Position numbers and translations under genes: made by a program
Source: Dendrophyllia cribrosa
Lineage: Eukaryota > Cnidaria > Anthozoa > Scleractinia > Dendrophylliidae
Assembly (NCBI GenBank): GCA_024195265.1
Contig: JAJLRJ010000011.1
Span: forward strand, 20,852,129-20,916,128
Length of the DNA stretch: 64,000 nucleotides
Direction of reading: 5' to 3'
Notes under the pieces: generated by a model
The model's database searches: none
Seen by the model: the letters and a program-made list of their open reading frames with translations, nothing else
Told to the model about the DNA's origin: nothing
Part shown: piece by piece, positions 29,701-42,885 of the stretch
Numbering within the stretch: position 1 is the first letter of the stretch
Layout of the letters: every line of letters starts with the position of its first letter

Positions 29701-32175
29701 GGCAACTGCCCTTTGCGTCCAGTTTTTTTTTTTCAAAAGAAAAGTGGGCAGCACACAGCAGCTGATCTTGCTTTACTGGACCAGTTTCATCTGATACATG
29801 TCAGTACAGACTTCATCAGGGATTTTGAACAAGATTATGTGCAGAACTTATTTTGTACACACCATTTACACTTCAACATTACATACAAGTAATACCGACA
29901 AGAATTAGAATTATTGTCATCTACAGTAGGTGTTTGAACATCTCTTGTTCTACCCAATCTGTTGAGACCAGAGCAGGTCCAAGGTTTTTGTCTGTTGCGA
30001 GGGCAAAGTTAATGATTTATCAGCCGGGTTAATTTAGCATTTCTCCTTTAATTAATAGGCCGGGTACCTGCAGGCCTATGAATATAATTATGCCAAAATG
30101 GCATTAAAGATTTGACAAAATGCTGTCACTTGCTGAACTGAAGCTACAATCTGTAATCAGTATGAATGTGGTCACAAAGATCTGATAACATACTGTCACC
30201 TGCAACTGACCTGTGCATAAGATTTTACATTGTGAAAAGCCTAATGGAAACTACATGTAAAGCTTGTTTTTAATAACAATTTAAAGGCCATAACATCCCA
30301 GTTATACATGTTAGTCCTGGGCTTATACAAATTTGAAAGAGTCTATTGGATGATAAGCACAAAGTATTGTGATACAGTACTGTTCAATTATTTCAGTCAG
30401 TTTATGTTTTTTATGTAAAGAATTGTACTGTTGTGGAGGGGATGTGTGAAGCTTACATCCAAAAGGGGTTATTACTGGAAGAATTTTGTTGGCCTATAAC
30501 CGGGTGGGCTTACAACCAGGATTTTAAGTTTACAATAAACATGAGTATGGAAAATCCAGTGGCAAGTAATGGACTTTGGATCAAAGGTTTCTTATTAACA
30601 CAGTGATCACAATCCAATATCCAGAGAATATCAATAAAACACAGCCATGAGTTTCTGAGAATGACGAACTGATAAAAAAAATCAGTCACCAAGGGACAAT
30701 GAATAAAATGCTGGTCTCTAAATAAACAACTGGTTTAAATTTTTCTGGGTTAACAAGACCAAGTTTTAAACAAAGACCAGGGACATTTAACTCAAGAAAA
30801 TACACAATGTACCAAATATTTAGGTGCAGTTTATCAGATTTGACCATGAATGTTTGGCAGGGTAAATTAATTATGTCTACATCAAAAGAAAACAACACCA
30901 AATTATGTTATTCCATACAGTAGTCAACTAAAACACTGATTTTTAGATCAGACCTAAGGATCCCATTTGAATAATGTTTAGTGCTGCAGCAAAATATTAA
31001 CACAATCATTGTACATGTAGGTGCCAATGTCAGTTACTTAGGTGCCTAATTGCTAATAGGCTCCTGTTAGAAAACAGCCTTATTGTGTACATGGACATAT
31101 CACATCAATAATTATTCTCTCACCATTAAAAGCTCTCCTTGAATCTTATTGAATAATGCCATTTCTTATGTGAGAAAAGAAATCATAAATTACTATTATG
31201 TACTTCAAATTGAGAAAATATGAAGCATACTACCACATCACTGTTATACATTAAATATATTATCCTCAGAGTCACTATTTAATATTACGCGATATAAAAG
31301 GGGGCTGGACTGTCAAACTCATGCAAATCAGCAAAATCTATTGTTCTTGCTCATTTGCTTTAGATTCGGCATGGGGCTTTGCCCTTTTATACTGCAGGTT
31401 CGCGTTTAAGAAAAAAACTGACTTGTAAATACAGTGTACAAAAGGAGGATTTTACCATCTTCCTGGCATGCACTGCAAGCAAACTATATTATAAAAAGGC
31501 GGTGACCCGCAAGCAGCTCATTTTACACAGACGCCGTTGAGGTTGGAGGTCAGTTGCTCATAGCAGAAAAAATGTTAACCTATTTATTCTATTCACCTTT
31601 ACAGAATATTTTCCATTTCATGTTATGTTTACAGTTTGCTTTAAGGCCGCTTAAATTCCCAGAGGGGCCAAAACCCTCGATCGGCGTCGCATGGTAGATG
31701 CTTGAAATCTCTTCACAGATTCGTGCAATCAATAAACTTTCTTGTTATTTCAAAACAATGCCGGCTTATATTAGAAGAAATTGGATTGGATGTAAACTTT
31801 TATGGTTAATTCCGCTGACCAGTGGGTATGTACCGCTCCTGGTATGTACTAATTTTTCGCGTTTGGACCGCAGTTTGGAATCCTCTGAAAGCACAAGCTG
31901 TAGAAAACGAAAACCGATCTGCGGAATTCAAGGGGGTGGGGTGAGAGTGAGCCCGGAGGGAAAATGTTTGAGACTGAAAAACATTTCGGCCTTTAAGACA
32001 TTACTTTTTAAAGCAAAATGGGGAAGGGGACAACCACCACTGGAATTCAAATTGATATTTCAAGCCTTTAATAGAAAAACGCTACAGAACGGTAAATGTG
32101 GCTCAACATTTATTTGTACTCTTCACATTCTCATTACCACGAATTGCCACCTTATTACCCACGATCTGCTCGTGA
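29701..32175. other. Core of foldback-like element 1, right part, no gene seen
   Basis: No exon or transposase-like frame recognised. Short scattered repeats only. Confidence 0.3.
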
Positions 32176-32179
32176 TCTG

Positions 32180-32256
32180 ATCGTGATTCAAGCGGTAGAG
32201 CGATCGACGGAAGATCTGAACCGGAGGTCGTGGGTTCGAATCCCACCGAGGTCAAA
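32180..32256 (+). repeat. tRNA-derived SINE-like sequence
   Basis: Ends in GTCGTGGGTTCGAATCCCAC, a full B box with TPsiC stem. The upstream TTCAAGCGGTAGAGCGATCG resembles an A box and D arm. The cloverleaf is incomplete, so a SINE head is more likely than a live tRNA. Confidence 0.55.
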
Positions 32257-32754
32257 GATTTTTTCTTTTCCTCGTGTGGTCCCTCATTTCCTTACTGGGG
32301 CTAACGCTTAGTGCAGGAAAATCCATGGGTTGACCTTAGTACTATAATTTACACACAGAGTTAATTCTCTGATTCCTTGTTATTTTTCAATGTTGATTAC
32401 AGTACGGTAAATGTTGCCAGTCCACAAAAAAAATAGCGTTTTTTGCTTGCTTCCGAAAGCAAAATTTGCAAATCTGCAAAAGCTGTTTGTCTCTTATGCA
32501 GTGTTTATGTGAATAATTATTTTTGGCTGTCAAATTTCTCTGATGAATTTTTCTGTTTAATATAGTTTCACAAGAGAGAATGAGGTAAGAGAACAGATCC
32601 TACATACATCTGCTCTCAAGCGAAATTAAACTTGAAATCGCTTTTATATCCTTGAGTATTTCTACTGAACTGCGTAAGTAAACCTTAAATATCACACATA
32701 TCGTATCGTGGATTATTGTATTTTCACGGGTTGGCTCAAATGAGCCTTTCATTC

Positions 32755-33440
32755 GATTAACATGTTATTTACAAGGTTCCTTACAGACTCCCTTTTTCGA
32801 TTTACATGCTATTTACAGGTTAGCCCCCCTTTTTGTATTTACATGTTATTTACAGGATAGCCCCCTTTTTATTTACATGTTATTTACAGGTTAGCCGCCC
32901 TTTTCCGATTTACATGTTATTTACAGGTTAGCCGCCCTTTTCCGATTTACATGTTATTTACAGGTTAGCCCCCCTTTTGATTTACATGTTATTTACAGGT
33001 TAGCCTCCCTTTTTCGATTTACATGTTATTTACAGGTTAGCCTCCCTTTTTTATTTACATGTTATTTACAGGGTTCCTTATAGGTTAGCCGCCCTTTTTC
33101 GATTTACATGTTATTTACAGGTTAGCCTCCCTTTAACGATTTACATGTTATTTACAGGATAGCCCCCCTTTTGATTTACATGTTATTTACAGGTTAGCCT
33201 CCCTTTTTCGATTTACATGTTATTTACAGGTTAGCCTCCCTTTTTTGATTTACATGTTATTTACAGGGTTCCTTATAGGCTCAATTTTTCGATTTACATG
33301 TTATTTACAGGATAGCCTCCCTTTTTCGATTTACATGTTATTAACAGGGCTCCTTACAAGCTCCGTTTTTCGATTTACATGTTATTTACAGGGTCTACAT
33401 ACTGTAAATGTGTTTGAAATAATTTCCATGTTATTTACAT
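32755..33440 (-). repeat. Inverted minisatellite partner, about 18 units
   Basis: Units of ATTTACATGTTATTTACAGG followed by TTAGCC and a C/T-rich spacer, the reverse complement of the 27690 array. Degenerate units continue to about 33560. Confidence 0.9.
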
Positions 33441-33559
33441 GATCCTTTTTTTTATGTAAATTTTATTGTAAATTTTATTTACAAAACCCTAACATGTAAA
33501 TCGCAGTTTGCAAAGTATGTAAATCCATATTTACATGTTGTAAATTTATTTTTTACATG

Positions 33560-34380
33560 TGCATGTAAATTTTCAACTTTTCCTGTGTATATATATTATG
33601 GCCATATTTGCACAAATTTTGTATTTTCTGCTAAAATTAAGTGCACCTAAACCCCATTTTTTTCTTTTAATCAACTCAATGTACGTTGAAAAGTCGAATA
33701 GTGAAATATTTCTTGTTTTTAACGTTGCGTTAGTGAATTATAGAGGTTTGAATTTACAAAATGTTGATAAGATGACGACAAATCAAGACTCGTTTATTGT
33801 ACAACTACTTGTTTCCACCTGCAAATAATATTTTTTTTACAAATCAATTGACAACAGTTTTTATTAGTATTTCTTAAAGTGATTATCAAGGTTGATTAAT
33901 GGCGGCCGTAAATTCTCGGAAATAAATGTTAAAATAAAACGACTTCTGATGTTCGTAATGAATTGAAATTTAGCAAGATGAGTAAGAAAGTCTAATTGTA
34001 CACGAAAATGTAAAAATATGAAAATCAAAAATTTGATTACAGGGGCACTTTAAGGCTTGCTTACAACATTTCAAAACTTGCTATTAACAGACATGCGGTT
34101 CGTAACAAATACATATATTTTACTTTTATAGCGCGAGAGCGCTACGGCCTCGTCGGCTAAGAATTAGGCGATATCACGCAAGCTTGGGCGCAATAATAGT
34201 TTTATAATTCAACACATTGATAACAAAGCACAGTTTAAAGAAAAATTATCGAGGCCGGTCCGTCATTTTTGCATTCTCTTGTCAAACTACGAAATTAACC
34301 TCCATCGTTGGATATACGTCACGTAGACATAGCGTATATCGATAAATTTTTGACCACATTTGGGCATTGTATCAATGTGT
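33560..34380. other. Intron sequence, nothing recognised
   Basis: AT-rich, no exon match. Confidence 0.3.
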
Positions 34381-34385
34381 TGAAT

Positions 34386-34387
<2 letters not shown>

Positions 34388-34438
<51 letters not shown>

Positions 34439-34562
34439 AAGTTAATTTTTTATCTCAGGTAATTTTCATTTTTCCATTGTTTTTTGGGTATGGTAATATG
34501 TGCTAATGAATTTGAAACAAAGGAAAAACAAAAATTACCTGAAATAAAAAATTAACTACAAC

Positions 34563-34619
<57 letters not shown>

Positions 34620-34703
34620 AAATGTCACCTATTTGATGGGAATACAAAAGGTATATATATATATAGATATATATTTGTCAAGTAGCTATGTTTTTGAAAA
34701 TCA

Positions 34704-34735
<32 letters not shown>
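34388..34735. repeat. Series of (TA)n microsatellites
   Basis: TA runs at about 34391-34433, 34564-34613, 34654-34670 and 34707-34748, the first two flanking a MITE. Confidence 0.85.
34434..34563. mobile_element. MITE of 130 bp inserted in a TA run
   Basis: The ends TGTTGAAGTTAATTTTTTAT and, inverted, ATAAAAAATTAACTACAACA share about 33 bp with few differences. The flanks are TA arrays, so a TA target is likely. Confidence 0.65.
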
Positions 34736-34742
<7 letters not shown>

Positions 34743-34749
34743 TATATAT

Positions 34750-36690
34750 ACACCCAGAAGCTTATCACGTAGAAGCGTGCAACTTCCCTCTATATGTTCA
34801 GAACTATGCTGGGGATTATTAGAAGTCCCAACCGACCAATCAGAATCACAGATTGATTTTTTGCCCTTATATGGAAGGTTTTCAGCTCCACGCGCGTACG
34901 CGCGGCCGCTCAAATCGGCAAGAAAACTTTGAGAAAACTACAAGCGCTTCGCGAAATATGGACAGCTTGCTTTCACGGTTAGTTTCGTCGCTACCAAATC
35001 ACATTTTGAGGTTCAAAACTGAAGAGGAAAAAGTACTGAATATTCTAGTAATTCTAAGAAGATGACGACGGAGTAAGGAATGACAAAAAGCTTAACACCG
35101 CGAAATCTGGACAACTCAGGTTTTTTCAAGCCTTGATTCATCTCTACTAAATCACCACTAAAATGGTTCTTTAAAGAATTTCATGTGCAATATGGTAATG
35201 TATTTTACTTATTCAAATGTAGTTTCAAATTAGAAAGATTGTTTAAGTCAGGTTTTTATGGTAGTAACAAAATATGAATTGTTTTTAACTTCACAAAGAG
35301 ATTGAAGCGTACGCGAAGAAGCGAAGCAAATTCTCATGATTCAGTACGCAATGCCATGTGTTTTTCTTTTTTATTTTGAAAACAAAAGTGTTTTTACTTT
35401 CCTTTTCGCTTATCATTTATCGCCCAAACATAGAATATTACGTGTCTGACTTGAGCTTAGGGTTTTTCTTCCCAAATCGGTTGGAATAAAACTTGTTGTA
35501 TAGATTTTGAAATATGAACGGCGGCGCGGTGTTTATAAATATTCAGTTCGCTGTATTTTAAACAGCCAACACTGTCTGAAACTTTCACCGACTTTGTCAA
35601 CCCATCCTTACCATGGTTTTTCTTTGTATAAACTATAAGCTTAATTGGTTTTCAAAGCGATTTTTGAGAGGAAATGAGCATACCAAATCAGTTAGTTTCA
35701 AGCATGTTTATTTAGCTCTCGAGCCTACTTGTTTTCCGAATTTATGATTTCGTATGAGAAAGCTCTGATGATTTGTATCTTGAGAAATAACTTAACGTAC
35801 TATTTTTAAAACTGAAATGCGTAAATTTTTTGTTTGTTAATGTGGCATCGCTTAGGTTCTGAACTCACAGAGTGCTTTTCATCATCTCGACAAAACTAAA
35901 TTGCGGTTGTCTTGATGAATTTCGAAGTTTTCGTATCATTAAGCTTAATTGTTTTCGAGCAGAAGCTATCATGCTTCTGTTTCGAGTTTCGATTTGTTAT
36001 GAGTAATTTTAACTGTGATTAACTGGCTGTTGAAGATCTGTATTTATTTATTCAACTACATTGTATTTGAGTCTATTTGTCTTTGTTTTTAAATAAAAGT
36101 GATTTGGAGAACCCTACATGTTGTGTGCATCTGTATTTCATTTTCATCTTTCTTTGATGCAGGTGTCCTAAAGTTTTGAACTCTGTGTTTTTATCATTTC
36201 ACCGTATTTCATTCATTAACTGATTTTGATTGTTGTTATGTTGCTGTTGACACAAATCGCTGTGGAGTATTAAGTTAAACCTGAGACGGTAAGCAATCTA
36301 TAAAATGGGAATTTTTTTCGCACTGCCAGTAAAGTTTTTCCACGGTGCGTACAATTTCTCCTTTTCTCCGCTTCCTCCAGTTCGGCATAATCGGCCTTCT
36401 TTTCTCCAAAGGGAGTCAATGGCCGTTTGAATAGTATAAAGTTGACATTTTGGTCGAGTCTCAGAACTGCAAAGTGCAATTATTGACCTTTGTAGCAGCT
36501 TGTATGAAACAAGATACAAAGTTTTCCTGCATATTCAATGCACGAGTGTTGTGGTAGCGCGCGTTTCGCGTGGAAGTAGGCTTCTTTTAGAACTCCATAT
36601 TAGGAAGTAAATTCTGATTGGCTCCCCGCGTTTTCTAAAAATCCCCAGCATCGGAAACGAGTTAATCGCTTCTCTGTTATGAGCTTCTGA
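34750..36690. other. Intron sequence, nothing recognised
   Basis: No exon matching the transporter. Some GC-richer patches near 34880-34990 and 36540-36620 show no recognisable coding. Confidence 0.3.
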
Positions 36691-37131
36691 TACACCTAAT
36701 TGCAATAACGTTGTCACAGAAAAAATGAAAAGTCAAATAGAAATTAATTAGCTAAATCATCATAGCGACACGCGGCACGATTAAGCGTGCAGCGGCTATT
36801 GTTAATTTTTAATTAAGCGTGCAGCGGCTATTGTTATTTGAAATTTACCTAGGTAAAAGTTAAAATCATATGATAACCGTCCATGTTGGAAATATGTTGC
36901 TACCCGGTTGATGTCATTCTCTGAGAATAACTGTAACATGTGCACAGTTGCACTACGAAAAAGGAAAAGTGCAAAAACCTGTTCTTAAACATAGTTCTTG
37001 AGCATGCTATGAGAATTATTAAATCAGGCGAGAATGTACTTTGTATGTCTAATTAATTCTTTTTGGCCTTTTAATTTTTTGTTTTTATATTTTTAATTTT
37101 TCTATGACAACGTTATTGCAATTAGGGTGTA
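36691..37131. mobile_element. MITE of about 440 bp, TA target
   Basis: CACCTAATTGCAATAACGTT after TA at the left, inverted as AACGTTATTGCAATTAGGGTG before TA at the right. The interior contains a direct repeat of TTAAGCGTGCAGCGGCTATT at 36781 and 36813. Confidence 0.65.
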
Positions 37132-37334
37132 TTTATATAAAGAAGAATGACTTTTCAAAGTAATTTCCGCGGTACAAAGGCTTCGCTGGGTTTTTCGATT
37201 TTCCTCTTTCCACGAACATAAAAAACAATGTTTACATTCTAATTCGATCTGTTAACAGTAGTGAAGAGTCACTCTGCGGCTATGCCACTGCAAATTTTTG
37301 GTATTTTTTTTTATTTTTTGATAATTTGTGTTAC

Positions 37335-37435
37335 CCGCGACTTTTACCCACACCCGCACCTATTACTCGCACCCGCACTTATCATCCGCACCCGCACACG
37401 CGACTTTCACTCGCGACTCGCGACCCGCAACATTA
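37335..37435. repeat. Degenerate ACCCGC repeat
   Basis: CGCACCCGCAC recurs, followed by GCGACTCGCGACCCGC. Confidence 0.6.
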
Positions 37436-37699
37436 AGTGCTTCTCGAAATAATGACCTCCAGTTCTACCTCAGTGACCACAATAATGACCTACTGTTCCA
37501 CCTCAGTGATTTTCTTAAATCTCCTCAATTAAAAAAATCAGCATACATGTAATTTATTAAAAATTCCAACATCAGGATAGTACCCACGGAAGACCTTAGA
37601 TAACAATGGCCTGGACCACCTCGGACGCCTTTTTGAGACTTATATAACGGAGTAACTGGTTGGCTTTCAGTTGAGGTTACGGTTAGCAGTTTATATAGT

Positions 37700-38588
37700 T
37701 AAATTTAAGCCTAAACAACCCGAGAAGCTAGGTGGTACTCTGGTACGGTAGGCTATGTAGGCTATCTATTCCGCGATGCTTTTGAAATTTAAGGTAATCG
37801 CTGAGTGGTCTGTCTTTATTGCAGGGATAATATCAGTACAAAAAACCTCTTCTTGGCATGGATTACTTATCAACCAGTAATCAAGCCTACGTTGTATAGC
37901 TGAGGTTGCTTGCCTCCACGTGAATCTCTGTTTGTCTGGGTGACGGATTCTCCAAACATCGATTAAGTCATTAGCTGACATAATGTCTTAATCTTATTGA
38001 CACTTTTCTGTTTAATTTTGGGGTGACCACCTAGACAATCCAATTTTTCGTTAAAATAGACATTTAAATCACTTCCAATAATGATTTTCCTGTTAGAAAC
38101 AAAATCGAAACTTTCCAACTTCGTTTCGATCCTTTTAAAAAAAGGTTTCCTTTTCGTGAACAAATTATTCGGTGCGTATAGATTGACAAACAAGAAGAGG
38201 GAGCCCTGAACTAGAGCTTTTAAAAATATGAAGCGACCATTGGGATCGCATTCAATTGTCGCTGTAATTCACCAATTGTTTTCTCTTGGACACGTAATTT
38301 CGAATCCAAGGTTTCGAACTTGATATCTAATTGATTAACACGCGCCTCCAGCATATCTAGTTTGGCTAGGGCTTTATTTAGGAGAGCTTCTACGTTGTCG
38401 AGCTTCTGAACCTTGTGTAGAATCTGCTGAATGCTCTTACTGACATCGGCGGCCATGTTTGACTCCATAAAAACTTCGTCTCCGTCTACACTGGAGTGAT
38501 TTTTGTTCATTTTATCTGCTGGCGACGAGCTTTCGCTGTCTTTACTCGAATTGCTACTCCGATTTTTCCTTTTTTGGCTCTCGGCCAT
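37700..38588 (-). pseudogene. LINE 5' fragment: coiled-coil ORF1 joined to apurinic-type endonuclease
   Basis: Starts at 38588 with a Ser/Lys-rich N-terminus and a heptad coiled coil (38400-38250; LEARVNQLDIKFETLDSKL), like L1-type ORF1 proteins. After a stop near 38220 it joins endonuclease sequence with NLYAPN, IIIGSDLNV, then DVWRIRHPDKQRFTW, RRLDYWLIS and TDHSAITL. ORF1 and the N-terminal endonuclease are fused by an internal deletion, and the frame is shifted near 37975. The reverse transcriptase is absent. The fragment lies about 330 bases upstream of an SLC22 exon. Confidence 0.65.
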
Positions 38589-38918
38589 AAAAAAAACGAC
38601 AAAAGAGTAACTATGGCATTTGCAATGGCACGCGGAGCTTTTTGGGCACGTCTTACTCCGACGACATCCTACCCGTTCCCAAACTCTCGTTACCCGTTAC
38701 ATACCCGTTCCAGGTTTCCCATTCCTTTAGAAACACGAGTCGCAATTTTTAATTTGCAAGTTACAAGTTGTAACACATTCAACAATTTAAAACATTCCGT
38801 TCAATATTTACTGACCAACAATGATGTTGAATTGAACTGTGTATCATTTTGCATGTTGGAACTTGTAAGTCTAAACATAACATTCCCAAATCTCTTGCTG
38901 TCTTATTATTTAATTCAG

Positions 38919-39053
38919 GTTTGTGAACAGCATGGGATATTACGGGCTTTCTTTAAGCTCAGGGGAATTTGGTGGCAGCATTTATCTAAACTTCGTGGTG
39001 ACAAGCCTGGTCGAAATTCCTGCAAATGTATTGGTTATTCACAATTGCAACAG
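38919..39053 (+). CDS. SLC22-like transporter exon (TM7-TM8 region)
   Basis: The acceptor is TTTAATTCAG. The frame (after one base) reads FVNSMGYYGLSLSSGEFGGS, then IYLNFVVTSLVEIPAN, as in the TM7-TM8 region of SLC22 carriers. It ends with two spare bases at a GTAACT donor. The phase fits the exon at 45041. Confidence 0.8.
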
Positions 39054-39104
39054 GTAACTGAAATAGGAATGCATATGTGTAAGCAAATGCCCCTTGCACC
39101 AAAA

Positions 39105-39475
39105 GCCTGATTAAACCAGGGTTAACCAGGGTCCAAGCCTGGTTGAATGCTTTCCTGGTTTTCAAACCAGGCTAACCAGGCTTGAACCCAATGTGCAAAA
39201 AGCCTGGTTAACCCGGGTATTCCTGGAAAGCCTGGTAAGCCTGGTTTATCTAAGAACCAGGTAAACCAGGCTTTAACCAGGCTCTAGAAAATTGCATGAA
39301 CCAGGGTTTACTGGTTCAAAAACCAGCCTAACCAGGCTTTAACCCAATGTGCAAAAATCCTAGTTAACCTGGGTATTCCTGGCAAGCCTGGTAAGCTTGG
39401 TTTTTTTAAAGAACCAGGGAAACCAGGCTTTAACCACGCTCTAAAAAATTAGATGAATCATGGTTTCCTGGCTCA
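39105..39475. repeat. Degenerate AACCAGGCTT minisatellite (left array)
   Basis: Many copies of CCAGGCTTTAACCAGG in both orientations, with a 180-base higher-order repeat (AACCCAATGTGCAAAAA at 39186 and 39340). Confidence 0.85.
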
Positions 39476-41075
39476 AACAGGCGGCAACAGTGACTGCTTC
39501 CTGATTCGGGAGTGCGTACGCCTCAGGCCATTTACTGAAGTAATCCATGACAATCAAGATGTTGTTTTTTTTTACCGCGTTCAGTTTCTAGCAACGGTCC
39601 CAGTACATCTATCGCAACACGCTCCATGGGTTCTCCCACGCTGTACAGCTGAAGCGGTGATCGCTGCTTCGCCCTTGGGCCCTTCCTTGTAGCACATAGG
39701 TCACATATGTGGCACCACTCTTCAACGTCACGCCGACAGTAAATCCAGTAGAATCGTTTGCGGACCTTGCCTAGGGTCTTTGACACTCCAAGGTGGCCAC
39801 CCACTGGGCTGTTGTGGAGAAGTTTCAACACATCGGAGCGAAGTACTGTAGGGAGCACCAGCTGCCAGATCTCCTTACCGCGCTCAGGCGATTCCCATCG
39901 GTGGTATAGAACGCCTTCCTTGAGAGCAAGGGAGTCCCACTGGGCCCAGTAGGCCTTTGTAGATGAGTCAAGGTGAGAAATGACAGGCCACTCTGGGCGC
40001 TTACCAGTCTCCTTCCACTTTAGGATGTGGGAAATTGTTCTGTCTGTCATTTGATAGGTACGCAATTGTGACGGTGTCCATTGTTGGTTCTCCAACAGTT
40101 TCTTGGCTAATCCGTTTGGTTCCACCCGATCAGGGGGGGGGGGGGGCAGACCCATATTGCACCCCTCTGACCACATGTGCTTGTGCTACGACTGGAACAG
40201 TGTCACTTGGCTTGCTGCCTTGGCCATCTCCTCAGAACTCCTTTTCCTCAAGGCGCTGGCAGTGCGTGCAACTTGTTTCGAAACAGGGACGTCGTGACAA
40301 AATCATAGGTCTGCAACTTCTCTAGCCACCTAGCCATCTGTCCTTCTGGGTTCTTAAAGGTGAGCAGCCATTGTAGCGAAGCGTGGTCAGTTCTGACAGT
40401 GAACTGTCTTCCATAGAGGTAGGGGTGAAAGTTCTCAATCGCTCTGACAACTGCCAGACGTTCACGCCTAGTGGTGCAATAATTGCGTTCCGGTTTGCTG
40501 AGTGCATGGCTGTAGTACGCTATGACTCGTTCCTCACCATTGTGAACTTGAGATAGGACTGCTCCTATTCTAACATTGCTAGCATCCGTGTCCAATACAA
40601 AAGGATCCTCAGTTCGGGGATAAGAGAGCACAGGGGCAGACACAAGAGCATCCTTGAGTTGCTGGAATGAATCTTCACAAACCTTTGTCCACTGGAATGA
40701 TTGGCCTTTCTCAGTTAGGTGATGCAGAGGTCTAGCAATATCAGAGAACGAAAGTACAAATCTCCGATAGTAGGTGCATAAGCCAACAAGTCTTCTGACC
40801 TCCTTGATATTCCGTGGTACAGGCCAGTTTTTAACTGCTTCTACTTTCTCAGGGTCTGTGGAAACCCCTTCCTCGCAGACAACATGGCCCACAAACTTAA
40901 CTTTGGGCCGGAACAGTTCACACTTCTTATGATTCAACTTCAGGTTGGCTGCCTTTAAACGGAAGAACACAAGCCTCAAGCGTTCCAATTCTCCAGCGAA
41001 GGTCATGGCATGAACAATGATGTCGTCAAGGTAGATTAAACATCTCAAGTTCCCGAGTACATTATCCATCAGCTA
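39472..41075 (-). pseudogene. Ty3/Gypsy pol fragment: RT end, RNase H, integrase start
   Basis: Reading leftwards from 41069: YLDDIIV (RT active site), GLCTYYRRFVLSFSDIARPL, then PFVLDTDASN and RTDHASLQWLL (RNase H). A frameshift follows near 40250. Then come the integrase zinc domain (HNSPVGGHLGVSK...CHICDLCATRK) and AIDVLGPL, a break in a T run near 39570, and MDYFSKWPEAYAL. It is cut on both sides: no RT N-terminus, no integrase end, no LTRs. It is a dead insert in foldback-like element 2. Confidence 0.85.
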
Positions 41076-42580
41076 GTATAAATAAGGAAGAAACTCACCT
41101 TAAAATTTCTCGAGAATTCCAATATTCGAAGCCCACATGATACGGTGCGATCGTTTGGCTACATCTTGTACCCGATCGCGTTGAGTAGGCAGTGATAACT
41201 CATCTTTCTTGTACTAGTGGTAGCTTTTACAAGCAATTTATTGAGTACATTCGAGGTTGAACTTCACCAACATCAGAGTACCTTTTCGTAGCTTTCTTAT
41301 GATCTTTCAGTCTTTCGATTGGCCGTTGGTAATTTGAGCTTAGCGCGCGGCAATGCGACCGTTCCTATGTAATCCCTGCTGATCACTGTATCGCAGGCGC
41401 TATTCACAGACTCTTCGCTCCGCTCAAACTACATGTACACTACAAAGAGTTGAAGTTTATGGGCAAATTTAAACTTCAACAAGCAAGAAAGTAAAATTAC
41501 TCGAAGCAGATGAACTCCATTTTAATCAAGGTATGATATAATCTTTAGAGTTATAAATAGACCTTAAACTGGCACTCAAAACCACTGTCATAGTTCCATG
41601 GCTGGCAGTCATTTTGGAAATCGGAGGCTGCCTGATAAGACTTAAGTACTTATCTTATTTTATAGGCCAACTTTCCATAGGTAGTTGCATTAAACAAGAT
41701 ATAATTATGTACATGTATTGCCGAAGTTAGCAAATGATTTGGATCGGTAAACAAAGTGTATATATGTAAGACCAGGACGGTGGTTTTGAGTAAACGTTTG
41801 TGTGTTATGCGAAGGAGAAATAAAGTCAGGCAGTGTTAATAAATGTATCACTTGTCGTTTTTGTTTGGGACCAGCGTTATGTAAAACTTGGACCACAATA
41901 CATAATTTCAATAATAAACTCACTTCATGGTTAGCCTTAGTAATCGATTTTGCCAATAGAAATATTACATTAACTTTTACCTACATGTACAAATTCCTAC
42001 ATGTAAGCAGTCGTCAGGGGAGCATGCTGCTTAAGTGCATTATGTACCTATGGAATTATCGGCAGATGATGCTCAAATCATACCAGATTATAATTCTGCA
42101 AGTTAAAACTACCAAAAAACCCTTGTGCAACATACATTGTACACATATTATTTCAGACAATTATTTAGCGCACAATGTATTTCATGCCTCGGCTCATCAA
42201 TAGCTTTTGCTCTATTATGAAGATACATGTATCATGTATTTTGTTTGTGAAATGGTCACATGGTTGTCTTTGTTATTTTAACCTTATAATTGGTCATGAA
42301 AACATTTGCAAAGAAAGGGTGTGCAGAGAGGGAGAGGGAAAGAAAGGAAGGAGAGCTGGCCCAAAACTTAAATACTCTCCCTGTGTACATGTAACAACCC
42401 CCGTTGATCAAGCTGTCACCAAATGTAAATAGAATAACTCTAGAAGTAGAGTGCAGACTTGAAAATATAATCACATGTAGAAAACCTGTACCCTAGCAAA
42501 AGCTTTTCAACTCAGAACTGCTGTAAGAGAAAAAGAGAGTGGAAGAGACAATAATGTTGCCTAAAGGCTACATGTAAATC
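41076..42580. other. Core of foldback-like element 2, no gene seen
   Basis: AT-rich, many TACATGTA motifs, no transposase-like frame. Confidence 0.3.
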
Positions 42581-42885
42581 CGAGAATTTAGTTTTATCGA
42601 CTGAGTCGATAAGGTAAATTGACCACCGTAAAAAGATTCAAATAGCTGACGTTTCGAGCGCTAGCCCTTCGTCGGAGCGAATCCACGATTCGCTCCGACG
42701 AAGGGCTAGCGCTCGAAACGTCAGCTATTTGATTCGCTCCGACGAAGGGCTAGCGCTCGAAACGTCAGCTATTTGAATCTTTTTACGGTGGTCAATTTAC
42801 CTTATCGACTCAGTCGATAAAACTAAATTCTCGTGTTTCATCCCCCCACCGACGCAGCACCACAGTTTCTCTAGAAACTAACCCC
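42581..42885. mobile_element. Penelope-related palindromic fragment
   Basis: CGAGAATTTAGTTTTATCGA at 42581 is inverted at 42814-42833. The block CGACGAAGGGCTAGCGCTCG, continuing AAACGTCAGC, occurs once inverted and twice direct. These end-type sequences accompany Penelope-like elements, some of which carry hammerhead ribozymes. The assignment is from memory of the family. Confidence 0.45.

Larger units (their letters stand above)
27690..33445. mobile_element. Foldback-like element 1: inverted minisatellite arrays flanking a 4.1-kb core
   Basis: The left array (27690-28615) and right array (32755-33440) are the same repeat in opposite orientation, enclosing about 4.1 kb without a recognised gene. 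The layout is that of Foldback/Galileo-type elements, whose long terminal inverted repeats are built from tandem units. The exact tips and a target duplication could not be set. It lies between the first and next found exon of the SLC22-like gene. Confidence 0.5.

Noticed and set aside
32180..32256. Functional tRNA gene
   Set aside because: The B box is good, but the acceptor stem and anticodon arm do not form a full cloverleaf. A SINE head is more likely.
31698..32311. 160-codon plus-strand open frame and its overlap
   Set aside because: No domain, runs into the SINE-like sequence, low-quality composition.
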